Below are positions 24,688 to 32,931 of a DNA stretch of 64,000 nucleotides, piece by piece (position 1 is the first letter of the stretch; every line of letters begins with the position of its first letter). A model generated the notes under the pieces. The model worked only from the letters and a program-made list of their open reading frames with translations, did no database searches and was not told the DNA's origin. Both the position numbers and the translations under genes were made by a program. The DNA comes from Antribacter gilvus (GTDB lineage Bacteria > Actinomycetota > Actinomycetes > Actinomycetales > Cellulomonadaceae). The stretch lies in NCBI RefSeq assembly GCF_003946865.1, contig NZ_QXTH01000015.1, positions 1-64,000 of the forward strand, read 5' to 3'.

Positions 24688-25545
24688 TCAGGTGATCCGT
24701 CGACTGGCGTAGTACGCGCTGAGCGCTGCCTCGGCTCCTGATCCCATGGCGGTCTGGATCCGCTGCCCCCGTGCTGATCGCAGGTCGCCTCCGATGTGGA
24801 TGCGGGCGTGTTGGGCATCGGGTGGGCAGTAGCCGTCGTCGGCGGGCTGGGTGCCCTGGATCGTGGCTGGCATGACGCCGAGGTTCGCGAAGATCATTGC
24901 CTTTCCGGGGTCCACGCTCCGGCTCGCCACGTCCGGGTCGAGGCTGTGGCGTTCGACCCGTGTAAGAGTGACGCGCGCGTCGTCCCTGACTTCGTGGGTC
25001 TTGTACTCGTCGGCGGGCGGGTACAGGACCTCGAACCGCACGTCGAGATCGGGGTGGGCACGCAGGAACGTCCCGAGTGGCCTGTCAGCGCCAAGAACCT
25101 GCCACGTCGCCCCATCCGCGTATGCCGGGTCGGCTGCCCAGAGCGGTGTCAGGACCGTTCCGGCTGCTGCGAAGAGCCAGTCCACGTCGTCGGGCTGAGC
25201 GGGACGCACTCCGGTGGCGATCACGGCGTGCCGGCCCACGATCATTGTGCCGTCGGCGAGGTCGACGGTGACGTCCTGGTCGGACGGGTGGATGGCTTGC
25301 GCTGTCGCCTGGATGACGGTGGCGTGGGTGCGGTCGACGTCGGCGATGATCGCCTTGGCGAGGTCGGGGCCGGTGCTGTGCCCGCCGAGGACGTTCTGGA
25401 TCGTCGGGATGCGCCATAGGGCGCCCCCGAGCTGGAAGCCGGGGTCGACGAGCGTGACGGTCATGCCGACGGAGGTGGCCATGACCGCTGCGGCGCACCC
25501 GGCCGGTCCGCCTCCGATCACGACGAGGTCGACGCTCGTAGTCAT
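24688..25545 (-). CDS. FAD-dependent oxidoreductase, thioredoxin-reductase-like
   Basis: A 285-residue flavoprotein with the N-terminal FAD-binding motif VVIGGGPAGCAAAVMA, VDPGFQLGG, the mid-chain ATG motif (HAVIATGVRP), and the C-terminal FAD motif ARIHIGGDLRSARGQRIQTAMGSG. It resembles bacterial thioredoxin reductases but lacks the redox CxxC pair, as in ferredoxin-NADP reductase-like or lone flavin oxidases that act on small molecules. The NADPH-binding half looks shortened. Its start overlaps the isochorismatase gene (ATGA). The operon context suggests it oxidises or reduces a metabolite made or sensed by that operon. Confidence 0.82.
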   Translation of the reverse strand: MTTSVDLVVIGGGPAGCAAAVMATSVGMTVTLVDPGFQLGGALWRIPTIQNVLGGHSTGPDLAKAIIADVDRTHATVIQATAQAIHPSDQDVTVDLADGTMIVGRHAVIATGVRPAQPDDVDWLFAAAGTVLTPLWAADPAYADGATWQVLGADRPLGTFLRAHPDLDVRFEVLYPPADEYKTHEVRDDARVTLTRVERHSLDPDVASRSVDPGKAMIFANLGVMPATIQGTQPADDGYCPPDAQHARIHIGGDLRSARGQRIQTAMGSGAEAALSAYYASRRIT

Positions 25546-26108
25546 GCGGGGGCGTCGGTCGGAGTGAGCCGGGAGAGCAGGTCGTCGACGGTGAGGAGTT
25601 GGTGCTTCCCTATGAGCCGCCGGGCGACGGTCAGGCCGGCGTCGTGCACGGGTGTGCCGGCGTCGCTTGCGCAAGCGTCGGTCACGATCCAGGGCCCGTA
25701 CCCGTGCTCGAACGCGTCGACAGCGGACTTGAGCACACAGCTCTCCGTGGCGACCCCGCAGAAGACGAGGTCGGTCCACCCGTGCTCGGCGACCAGGGCC
25801 ACACCCTCTGGGGTGAAGAGCGTGTAGCCAAGCTTGTCGACGACAGGGCTGCCGTAGGTGAGTGCAGCGATCTCCGGGGCGAGGTCGGTCTCGGGCGAGT
25901 CGACCAGCCGGGTCCACCGGAAGTACTTCTCGTACGCGCTGCCCGCTTCGTTGAAGAACCGGGTGAACACCACGGGCAGCCCGCGGCTGGTCCACTCCTG
26001 GACCAGGGCCACGACGGCCGGTGTCACGTGCCGGCTGTGGTGGTTGAGGAAGCCGTTCTGCATGTCGATGACGACGAGAGCCGGGCGGGTCAGGTGGTTG
26101 GTCTGCAT
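25542..26108 (-). CDS. Isochorismatase-family cysteine hydrolase
   Basis: A 188-residue member of the isochorismatase-like family. The catalytic Asp is in ALVVIDMQNGF, a Lys in VVDKLGYTLF, and the nucleophile Cys in VFCGVATESCVLKSAVDAF, so the triad is complete. These enzymes hydrolyse amides or vinyl ethers (nicotinamide, isochorismate, carbamates). The ATG at 26108 has GAGGGG 8 nt upstream and sits just before the family's first strand. It overlaps the FAD oxidoreductase gene. The 111-bp gap from the cupin gene upstream contains nothing clear. Confidence 0.88.
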   Translation of the reverse strand: MQTNHLTRPALVVIDMQNGFLNHHSRHVTPAVVALVQEWTSRGLPVVFTRFFNEAGSAYEKYFRWTRLVDSPETDLAPEIAALTYGSPVVDKLGYTLFTPEGVALVAEHGWTDLVFCGVATESCVLKSAVDAFEHGYGPWIVTDACASDAGTPVHDAGLTVARRLIGKHQLLTVDDLLSRLTPTDAPA

Positions 26109-26219
26109 GGTTACCGCCCCTCGTCGCGCAGGGCAGCCTGTGCCCTGCGACATATCTCGGTCAGTCCGCTGGTCTTCACGACGATGCCGGTGCCGCGCCG
26201 GTGACCGTCGTACCGGTCG

Positions 26220-26579
26220 TCAGCCGATGGAGGGCCAGCGGACGGTGACGACGACGGAGTCGGCTTCTGCGTGCCAGGAGTGGTCGATGCCGGGGCCCCA
26301 GACGACGTAGTCGCCCTGGCGTTCCAGGACGGTGCTGCTGGTGGTCAGGTCGAGGCGGAATCGTCCGCTGACGAGCAGGAGCAGGGTGGTGCGCTGGTCG
26401 TCTGCGGTCCATTCCGGTCGCTGCTGTCCTTCGGGGTGGATGCCCCACTTGATCTCGAGGTCGCCGGTCTGGCGCACGGTGGAGCCGGGGGTCTCGGGAG
26501 CGATGAAGTGCCCAAGGAGCCAGCCACGGTGCTGGTCGGCGTCGTCGTTGGCGTTGCCGGCGTACCAGTTGTCACTCAT
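26220..26579 (-). CDS. Single-domain cupin protein
   Basis: A 119-residue small beta-barrel protein of the cupin type. Paired short strands include DLEIKWGIHPEG, TTLLLLVSGRFRLDL and the second motif GDYVVWGPGIDHSWHAEADSVVVTVRWP. Of the usual His/Glu metal ligands, the His in GIDHSWH and one in GIHPEG are visible. It directly abuts the regulator gene: that gene's stop is followed at once by this ATG. Cupins beside an HTH regulator often sense or modify a small molecule. Such proteins are sometimes mislabelled as signal peptidase I. Confidence 0.75.
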   Translation of the reverse strand: MSDNWYAGNANDDADQHRGWLLGHFIAPETPGSTVRQTGDLEIKWGIHPEGQQRPEWTADDQRTTLLLLVSGRFRLDLTTSSTVLERQGDYVVWGPGIDHSWHAEADSVVVTVRWPSIG

Positions 26580-28127
26580 TCACAGCTCCAGATCGACGTC
26601 AGGGAGATCGACACGCCTGCCGCCGAGGTCGGCGAGCCGGCGAAAGCCCTGGAGGAGGGCGAAGAGGCCTTCGTTGCTCCAGCCGGGGCTGTGGGCGAGT
26701 GTATCGAGGAGGTTCCGGTCGAGGCTGGAGTATCGGCGCAGGGCGCTGGACTCCCAGTTCGCCTCGATCCGGCCGGCGAACCGTGCCCACCACTCGTCGT
26801 CGTGGATGACGACGAGGTCGGCGAACTCGTAGTTCCCGTTGACCAGGTTGAAGCCGAATCCGGTGCACTCCATGTGCCAGGCGTCGGGGTGCTGGGTGAG
26901 CCATGCCATCGGTGCTGAGAGGCGGCTCGGGTGGAAAGGGTCGGCCTGGACCGGGTGGGAGAGGGTGGAGTCGACGTCGGTGCGACCGAAGAGTTCTTCT
27001 TCCATCTCGCGCACGAGCGTGGACCCGATCGAGGCGTCCTCGGCGTGGTCAACCAGGGGGCCGTGGAAGGCCTTGGGGACTACGGCGAGGCGGCCGTTGG
27101 CGTTGAGCACCCGTTGCGAGCGTTCCTGGACGAGCAGGACGTAGTCGGCAGGTCGTCGGCGGCTGGCAGGTCGGGCGATCGCGGTCAGGGCCAGGGTTCC
27201 GCCGACGCAGAGCCGTGAGCGGACGTCGAGCACTCTGTCCAGGTCGGGGAGGTAGCGATCGCGCAGGGGCAGGAAGCCGCGTGTCGTGGCGTCGTCGCGG
27301 GCGATCGCGTCGGTCAGCTCGCCGTCCATGAGGTCAAGGGTGAGCGCGTAGGGCACGAACTCTGTCGGTGCGACCGTCCCACGCAACCCGCCGTCGTCTG
27401 CGGTGTACCCGGTCAGGCGGTACAGGGTCCCGTTCACGAGCTGGGTATCCGATCGCAGGACATGCGCGAGCCGGGCCACGGCCGCCCGGGCATCGAGCTC
27501 GACTGGGTAGGCCACGGCAGCAGGGCGGAGGGTCAGGTCGTCGATGTCGGGGCCGATCGGCTGGGCGAGGTCGAGCCAGTCGGTGGTCGTCAGGATGCTG
27601 GTCTGCAGTGGTCCGGTCACGGTACGAGCGCGATAGGGGGCGTGGGTCCCGTCCGTGCCGTAGTACCCGGTCAGTGCTGACGCGACCTGCTCCCGGGTCA
27701 CAGCCGCGGCCCGATCGCCGGATCGTCGGGGTCCGGCGTTCATGGCGCCGATCACGAGTCGTCTCGCGCTGCCGCTCGCGTTACCTGTGAGGCGGTCGAT
27801 CCAGTCGAGTGCACCGCGAAGGCCGGGGTCGGTGTCTAGGCGGTCCAGCGCGGCGAGGTTCTCGATCGGGACTTCGCCGACTGGGATGGGTTCGGCGCTG
27901 GCGACGAGCAGGGCAAAGCGTTTCCGGTCGTCGTCGGACGACCTGCTCAGCAGGGTGTCCAGTGCTCGTTGGATCTCTGGGGTGGGGACGACGGTGGGCT
28001 CAGCGCTCCACTTGGCCACGGTCCGGACCGCGGTGCCGAGCTCCTCGGCGAACCGTTCGTGCGTCAGGCGTAGCGCACGCCGCAATGTGATCGCGTGCTG
28101 GCCGGTCCACTCGGCGACGACGGTCAT
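26580..28127 (-). CDS. XRE-type regulator fused to a large C-terminal Nudix-like region
   Basis: A 515-residue protein. Residues ~8-70 are an XRE/Cro helix-turn-helix (ITLRRALRLTHERFAEELGTAVRTVAKWS). The middle (~160-320) is unrecognised. The C-terminal ~200 residues contain VREMEEELFG, which resembles the core of the Nudix box (REUxEE), in a beta-rich context (PADYVLLVQERSQRV). It may bind or hydrolyse a nucleotide-linked ligand that controls DNA binding. The ATG at 28127 is preceded by GGGAGG. It heads the operon with the cupin, hydrolase and flavoprotein, divergent from the lasso genes, and nested palindromes lie between the two units. Confidence 0.75.
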   Translation of the reverse strand: MTVVAEWTGQHAITLRRALRLTHERFAEELGTAVRTVAKWSAEPTVVPTPEIQRALDTLLSRSSDDDRKRFALLVASAEPIPVGEVPIENLAALDRLDTDPGLRGALDWIDRLTGNASGSARRLVIGAMNAGPRRSGDRAAAVTREQVASALTGYYGTDGTHAPYRARTVTGPLQTSILTTTDWLDLAQPIGPDIDDLTLRPAAVAYPVELDARAAVARLAHVLRSDTQLVNGTLYRLTGYTADDGGLRGTVAPTEFVPYALTLDLMDGELTDAIARDDATTRGFLPLRDRYLPDLDRVLDVRSRLCVGGTLALTAIARPASRRRPADYVLLVQERSQRVLNANGRLAVVPKAFHGPLVDHAEDASIGSTLVREMEEELFGRTDVDSTLSHPVQADPFHPSRLSAPMAWLTQHPDAWHMECTGFGFNLVNGNYEFADLVVIHDDEWWARFAGRIEANWESSALRRYSSLDRNLLDTLAHSPGWSNEGLFALLQGFRRLADLGGRRVDLPDVDLEL

Positions 28128-28164
28128 CCGGCCTCCCTGTCGGCAGATCCCTGGTGCGGCTCCG

Positions 28165-28192
28165 GTGCACTGCGAGTGCATCGCAGGTGCAT
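28165..28192. promoter_or_regulatory. Nested palindromes between the XRE gene and the lasso operon
   Basis: TGCACT-GCG-AGTGCA (28166-28180) and CTGCGA-GTGCA-TCGCAG (28170-28186) are both perfect and overlap. A further GTGCAT follows at 28187-28192, so GTGCA-like units recur every 11 bp. The cluster lies 39 bp from the regulator start and 33 bp before the earliest lasso-precursor start, a good position to control both directions. Confidence 0.6.
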
Positions 28193-28224
28193 GGGACCGC
28201 GGGTCTCGTACGGCTTGAATCGAC

Positions 28225-28449
28225 TTGTTCGAAACGGCCGCTCCGGTGGCGCCAGGACCGCCCGGCGTCGTGCAGAACGGCTGGTCACACCCTAGGCGGG
28301 CGGGATTCCCTGCCGCCAGACACATCAAGCACCAGCCCGAGACCGCGAGCACCCTCGAGGAGGTCACCGTGATCGGTGACGTCGTGGAGCTGACGCTCGG
28401 CGGTTCGCCGGAGGCCGGCACAGAGGACAAGCGGTACGCCTACAAGTGA
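28225..28449 (+). CDS. Lasso-peptide precursor, albusnodin-like
   Basis: A short gene whose last 16 codons encode the probable core GGSPEAGTEDKRYAYK. The leader ends in GDVVELTL, with the Thr at position -2 that lasso leader peptidases require, and with L-E-E and P residues spaced as in lasso leaders. The core matches albusnodin (core GQGGGQSEDKRRAYNC, from memory of the literature) in the EDKRxAY block. A ring from G1 to E9 is expected; if cleavage is one residue later, G1 to E8 or D9. The start is uncertain: TTG 28225 or GTG 28270. The true leader may be shorter still. The cyclase gene follows after 60 bp. Confidence 0.75.
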   Translation: MFETAAPVAPGPPGVVQNGWSHPRRAGFPAARHIKHQPETASTLEEVTVIGDVVELTLGGSPEAGTEDKRYAYK

Positions 28450-28509
28450 CAGGCCCGGTGGGGCCCCGCGACGCCGGGCCCCACCGCACCACTCGGAGGG
28501 AGGAACGCT

Positions 28510-30345
28510 ATGCGCTGGTTCGCCGGATTTCACGGGACGTCACCGGAGCCGAGGCGCCCGCTCGACGGCCAGCAGCTCTGGGCGGTGGGTGACTCGTGCG
28601 CCTGGGCGGTCGGCGCCTTCCCGGGCGCAGTCTTGCAAGCGGCATCGACCCCGGTGAGGGATGTCCTGATCATCGGCGCCTGCAGTGCCGGCCACGATGA
28701 CCTCGACAGGCTCGCCTCGCACGGTGTCCCAGACGATGTCGTCACCCGCTGGTCGGGCGCGTACGCCGTCGTGGAGCGGACCGCTGCTGCGACGACCATC
28801 TGGACCGACCTCACGAACGCAGTCCCTATCTACGTTCACCAGGCCGATGACGGCCTGTACTGGGCAACCTCTTCCCGGCACCTGGCCGGCCTGACCACCG
28901 GGCGGCTCGACCTACCCCGCATCGCGGCAGAACTCCTCGCACCGGCCTCGACCCTGCTGTCCGCGGACCGGTCGTACTTCGACGACGTCCGCCTGCTCCC
29001 GTCCGGCCACCGGGCACGAGTCTCCGGCCGGACGGCCCATCGACGCGCGGTCTGGGCTCCGATCACCCGACCGGTCGACGCCGCCGTGGCCCTACGCCGC
29101 GAGCTCACCAGCGCCGTGCGCTTCCGCGTCACGGGCGCGACGTCTCCGAGCTCCGACCTGTCCGGCGGGCTGGACTCGACCGCCCTGACGCTCCTCGCGG
29201 CCGAGGCACTGAGCCCCGACCGGTCGGTCGCAGCGTTCACCGTGCACAGGCAGACCCACACCCCCGCCGGTGACCTGCTCTATGCTCTCGACGCCGCGAC
29301 GCGGCCGGGGATCCGGCACCACCCGCTCCCGCTCCCCGCCGACCAGCAGCCCTACGGTCGGCTCAACCAGCTGCCACCCACGGACGAACCCGCACCGTCC
29401 GCCAAGGCCTACGCCCGGTTCGCGTTCCAGCTCGACGCCATGCACGACCTCGTGGCGAGTGACGCGCACCTGACCGGCGACGGTGGCGACGCCGTGCTCA
29501 TGACCCCGCTCGCCTGGATCGGCGACCTGCTCAGCCGAGGCCTCATCGCGCGTGCGGTCTCCGAAGCCGTGCGGTTCGCTCGGATCCGGCAGACGACACC
29601 GCGAGCGATCCTCGAGCGCGCGGCCGCCTACGTACGACCCCAGCCCGGCGATGTTCTCAGCGTCCAGGCCCGGATCTGGCGCGGCGAACGCGTCTCCGCC
29701 CGAGCTTCCCGCACCGCCCGGGAATGGATCGCCCCGGCCCTCACCCCAGCCTGGCTGACCGACGAGACCCGCCGCCTCGCGGCAGATATCGCCGACCAGG
29801 CGGCCTATGACGCTCAACCCATTGCGCCGGGGAACGCTAGTCGCCACCTGATCGCGAACGCAGCCGCCGACGTCGGACGGACGGCATTCGCTGACGCGCA
29901 GCTCGCCGATCACCACGGGATCACCCTGCACAACCCGTTCGTCGACTCCCGCGTCCTCGACGCCTGCCTCTCGGTCTCCGTGCCGGATCTGCCCGGACCG
30001 AGCGAGTACAAGCCCGTCCTCCGAGACGCCCTGGCAGGCCTGTACCCGCAGTCGCTCAGGGCCCGGACGACCAAGGGCGCCTTCACCTCCGACTACTTCC
30101 AAGGCCTTCGCGCGAACCTTCCCGCCCTGCTCGACCTCGCCGGCGGCCGCCTGGCCGACCACGGTCTGGTCGACGCCGCCCGGCTCCGCGCCGTTCTCCG
30201 GTCAGCCGCCACCGGAGCCGCCGTCCCCCTCTACAGGCTCGATACTGTCCTCGGCATCGAAGCCTGGATCAGCGCCCTGGAGTCCGAGCCCGCCCCTACC
30301 TGGTCCGCTCCCACCCACAGCACTCAGGCGGTGACGACCCCGTGA
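28510..30345 (+). CDS. Lasso-peptide isopeptide-forming cyclase (asparagine-synthetase-like)
   Basis: A 611-residue homologue of asparagine synthetase B, the lasso C enzyme. The N-terminal half is a glutaminase-like fold that has lost the initiator Cys (it begins MRWFAGFHG). The synthetase half has the PP-loop SGGLDS at 218-223, TGDGGDAVL, and the late NPFVDSRVLDACLS and EYKPVLRDAL segments. It adenylates the core acidic side chain and joins it to the core N terminus to close the ring. A GGAGGGAGG site precedes the ATG. Its stop overlaps the next gene (GTGA). Confidence 0.9.
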   Translation: MRWFAGFHGTSPEPRRPLDGQQLWAVGDSCAWAVGAFPGAVLQAASTPVRDVLIIGACSAGHDDLDRLASHGVPDDVVTRWSGAYAVVERTAAATTIWTDLTNAVPIYVHQADDGLYWATSSRHLAGLTTGRLDLPRIAAELLAPASTLLSADRSYFDDVRLLPSGHRARVSGRTAHRRAVWAPITRPVDAAVALRRELTSAVRFRVTGATSPSSDLSGGLDSTALTLLAAEALSPDRSVAAFTVHRQTHTPAGDLLYALDAATRPGIRHHPLPLPADQQPYGRLNQLPPTDEPAPSAKAYARFAFQLDAMHDLVASDAHLTGDGGDAVLMTPLAWIGDLLSRGLIARAVSEAVRFARIRQTTPRAILERAAAYVRPQPGDVLSVQARIWRGERVSARASRTAREWIAPALTPAWLTDETRRLAADIADQAAYDAQPIAPGNASRHLIANAAADVGRTAFADAQLADHHGITLHNPFVDSRVLDACLSVSVPDLPGPSEYKPVLRDALAGLYPQSLRARTTKGAFTSDYFQGLRANLPALLDLAGGRLADHGLVDAARLRAVLRSAATGAAVPLYRLDTVLGIEAWISALESEPAPTWSAPTHSTQAVTTP

Positions 30346-31055
30346 GCCCGGCACGACTCGGCGTCCCCGAGCACTTCCGGGGCGCCCGCTTCGACCACGT
30401 CACCCTTGTCGTCGACTACCGCCATGGGACGGTCCATGCCCTGACCGGGCAGACCGCGCGCATCTGGGCTGCGACCGCGACCGACGGTGCCGAGACGATC
30501 ACCGCCACCCACGCCCGGCTGGCCGACGCCGGGCTGCTCACCGAGCGCGGATCACGCCGCCCACCGGTACCGGGCAAGGCCACCGAGCTGTCGTTCGGCG
30601 CCGAGGAGTACCAAGCCGGGACCGCAGAACACCAGCGACGAGCCCCCACCGCCCTCGGCCTGAGAGCCGTCCTGGCGCTCATCCTCACGCTCACCGTCCG
30701 CGGCGCCGGACCCACGCCGGGCACGATGGCCCGCCTCCTCCGCCTGGTCGAGCGCGCGCACCGCACCACACGACGCCCGGCCACCCCCGCCGAGGCGACC
30801 GCGGCCGTGCAAACCGTCCGCGCTGTCGCACGCTGGGTCCCCGTCCGCGTCGCCTGCCTGGAAGAGTCCGTCGCGGCCGTCATCGCCCTCGCCCTCGCGC
30901 GCGCCGGGGTGACCTGGTGTCATGGCGTTGCCACCGACCCCCACAGCCTCCACGCTTGGATCGAATGCGACGGGACCCCTGTCGCAGAACCGGCCTCGAC
31001 CAGCCGCTTCACAACCCTGCGCACCATCCCCGAACCCCATCAGGAGACAGAATGA
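30342..31055 (+). CDS. Lasso-peptide B protein: RRE fused to leader peptidase
   Basis: A 237-residue fusion. Residues 1-80 are a PqqD-like winged-helix RiPP recognition element that binds the leader (VTLVVDYRHGTVHALTGQTARIWAA). Residues ~100-237 are the transglutaminase-like cysteine protease (lasso B2) that removes the leader. The catalytic residues are visible as C172 (VRVACLEES), H204 (HAWIE) and D210. In many actinobacterial clusters these two parts are separate genes (B1 and B2); here they form one protein. It overlaps both the cyclase and the acetyltransferase gene by four bases, so the operon is tightly coupled. Confidence 0.88.
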   Translation: MSPARLGVPEHFRGARFDHVTLVVDYRHGTVHALTGQTARIWAATATDGAETITATHARLADAGLLTERGSRRPPVPGKATELSFGAEEYQAGTAEHQRRAPTALGLRAVLALILTLTVRGAGPTPGTMARLLRLVERAHRTTRRPATPAEATAAVQTVRAVARWVPVRVACLEESVAAVIALALARAGVTWCHGVATDPHSLHAWIECDGTPVAEPASTSRFTTLRTIPEPHQETE

Positions 31056-31654
31056 CCGACATCACCGAGCCGGACCTCTGGCTCACCCACGACGGCGTCG
31101 GACTCGGCCCGTTACGCGCCGACCTCGCCGAGACCTACTGGCGGTGGGAGAACACCCTGCCCGTCATGGCCGGCTACGGCCGCCAGACCCCCGAGTCCCT
31201 GACCGGTCGCACCGACGGCCTCCAGTCACAGATGCGCTATACCGACGGACAGACCCGCTTCACCGTCTACCGGCAGCAGGACGGCACCTGGACTCCCGTG
31301 GGGATGACCTCACTCGTCATCGACCACCGCTACCGCACCGCCGAGTTCTTCATCTACCTCGGCGACGAAGCCCGCGGCCACGGCGTCGGCACGAAAGCCA
31401 CCACGATGGTCCTCGACTGGGCCTTCCACGTCACCCAGCTGCGCAACGTATACCTGTCCGTCATCGCCAACAACACCGCCGCCGTCCGCGCCTACGAGAA
31501 GGCCGGATTCCGCACCATCGGCACCCGCCGCCAGTCCAACATGTGGCTCGGCCAACCCGCCGACGAGATCCTCATGGACGCCATCCCCGCAGACTTCCCC
31601 GGACCCCGCCTCGTCGAGCAAGCAATCAACCACGACCGAGACGAACTCGCGTAG
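31052..31654 (+). CDS. GNAT acetyltransferase of the lasso cluster
   Basis: A 200-residue GNAT enzyme of the RimJ/RimL type. VGMTSLVIDHRYRTAEFFIYLGDEARGHGVGTKATTMVLDWAF is the acetyl-CoA part, and NNTAAVRAYEKAGFRTIGTRRQ follows. It overlaps the B-protein gene (ATGA) and has AGGAGA upstream. In the albusnodin cluster an acetyltransferase of this kind acetylates a lysine of the lasso peptide and is needed for its production. The core here keeps the equivalent Lys (EDK), so the same role is inferred. No transporter gene is in the cluster. Confidence 0.82.
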   Translation: MTDITEPDLWLTHDGVGLGPLRADLAETYWRWENTLPVMAGYGRQTPESLTGRTDGLQSQMRYTDGQTRFTVYRQQDGTWTPVGMTSLVIDHRYRTAEFFIYLGDEARGHGVGTKATTMVLDWAFHVTQLRNVYLSVIANNTAAVRAYEKAGFRTIGTRRQSNMWLGQPADEILMDAIPADFPGPRLVEQAINHDRDELA

Positions 31655-31815
31655 CCACCCACGGACCGCGTGCCCTCGTCGACCACGCTCGGCAGGGCTC
31701 CTGACTCCACGCCTGGACGAGCGGCGTCAAGTGGCTATGAGATGAGTTCGGGGAGCGCCAACGGCCAAATCGTGTGGCGCTGACTTCAGGTCACACACGA
31801 CGGCAGACTGGCGGC

Positions 31816-32592
31816 ATGGCAGCCGAACTCGACGGACACCCGGTCACTGCGGAGCACCTTCAAGCGCTGGCGTTGACTGGCTACGGGCATTTCACCTCGA
31901 TGCGCGTCGACCGCGGACGAGTCCGAGGGCTCACGCTCCACCTGCAGCGCCTCGCTCGTGACGCCGAGACCCTGTTCGGGACCGACCTCGACATCGACCA
32001 CGTGCGTCGCCTCGTCCGGAAGGCTGCGCCACCGGACGGATCGGTCGTGGTCAGGGTGACAGTCTTCGACCCAGACTTGACCCTTGGCGAGCCCGAAAAG
32101 GTCCGTCGGCCACGTGTACTCGTGACGACGCGTCCCGCGGGGGCGCTAGATCTGCCGCCTCTCCGGGTTCAGACCCGAATCTATGAGCGCGACCTGCCTG
32201 CCACGAAGTCGACAGGGCTGTTCGCAACCATCGCGCACCGCCGAGCGGCTCGTCTCGACGGGTACGACGATGCACTGTTCACGACACCTGACGGGACGAT
32301 CACCGAAGGTGCCACCTGGAACGTTGGTTTCGTCGTGGGGACGGACGTCATCTGGCCCGAAGGCAAGATGCTCCACGGCGTGACGCTGGACCTCCTCGCA
32401 CTCGAAGGAGGTCACCCCACCCGGCGGATAGCCTGCGATGACCTCAAGGCGTTCGATCTCGCATTCGCGACCAACGCCGCAGTCGGAGTGCGGGCGATCT
32501 CGGCCATCGACGCGGCACAGTACAAGACGACCCATCCGACGCTCGACACGCTCCGCAGGCGTTATCTGGCAATCGAGGCCGATCCCGTGTGA
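31816..32592 (+). CDS. Class IV PLP-dependent aminotransferase
   Basis: A 258-residue fold-type IV aminotransferase or lyase (D-amino acid aminotransferase / aminodeoxychorismate lyase group). FTSMRVDRGRVRGLTLHLQRL is the N-terminal substrate part. ERDLPATKSTG has the Lys that binds PLP, and DALFTTPDGTITEGATWNVGFV is the cofactor loop. The ATG at 31816 follows a CAGACT -10-like box by 6 nt, which suggests a leaderless transcript. It is separate from the lasso operon (161-bp gap). Which amino donor it uses cannot be told. Confidence 0.85.
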   Translation: MAAELDGHPVTAEHLQALALTGYGHFTSMRVDRGRVRGLTLHLQRLARDAETLFGTDLDIDHVRRLVRKAAPPDGSVVVRVTVFDPDLTLGEPEKVRRPRVLVTTRPAGALDLPPLRVQTRIYERDLPATKSTGLFATIAHRRAARLDGYDDALFTTPDGTITEGATWNVGFVVGTDVIWPEGKMLHGVTLDLLALEGGHPTRRIACDDLKAFDLAFATNAAVGVRAISAIDAAQYKTTHPTLDTLRRRYLAIEADPV

Positions 32593-32931
32593 CGTGACCC
32601 GGGACCCTGCACATGGAAGTGCGGCCGCGCACAAGGCCCGCCCGGCGAGCACGTGCACGTTTCTGACCTGCACCGGAACGTTCTCCGCTCCGTGTGCGCG
32701 TTTCCCGCCTGCGCGGTATCCATCGGCGTGCGTGGCAGTCTGGGCACCGTCGGGCCGGCGTCACCTGGTCCGCGTTCGGAGAGCTCTAACTCGAGGAGCT
32801 CCGACCAATGCGGTTGTCAGCAGGCAAAACCTTGGTGCACTCTTGGAATCGCCGAAAGACAGTTGCTGTGCTTCACGACGGCAACAACTTTCGCGAAACG
32901 AGCGCCCGCACCATTGGCGAGGGGGTCCGTC
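32593..32931. other. Intergenic region before the pilus operon
   Basis: This 339-bp stretch contains no convincing gene. It holds one copy of the 14-bp repeat CGTTTCTGACCTGC (32658-32671), a hairpin (TCGGAG at 32776-32781 with CTCCGA at 32799-32804) and a GAGGGGG ribosome binding site before the lipoprotein start. It probably carries the promoter of the long operon that follows. Confidence 0.5.
32658..32671 (+). repeat. 14-bp direct repeat, copy 1
   Basis: CGTTTCTGACCTGC, repeated exactly at 47328-47341. Both copies lie upstream of + strand operons of the mobile region (the pilus operon and the replication/transfer operon). The surrounding GTGCGCGTTTC-like sequence also recurs, so this could be a shared regulatory site. 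Confidence 0.5.

Noticed and set aside
29092-30162. A 356-codon minus-strand frame inside the lasso cyclase gene
   Set aside because: It is an antisense shadow; the plus strand encodes the PP-loop and conserved synthetase motifs.
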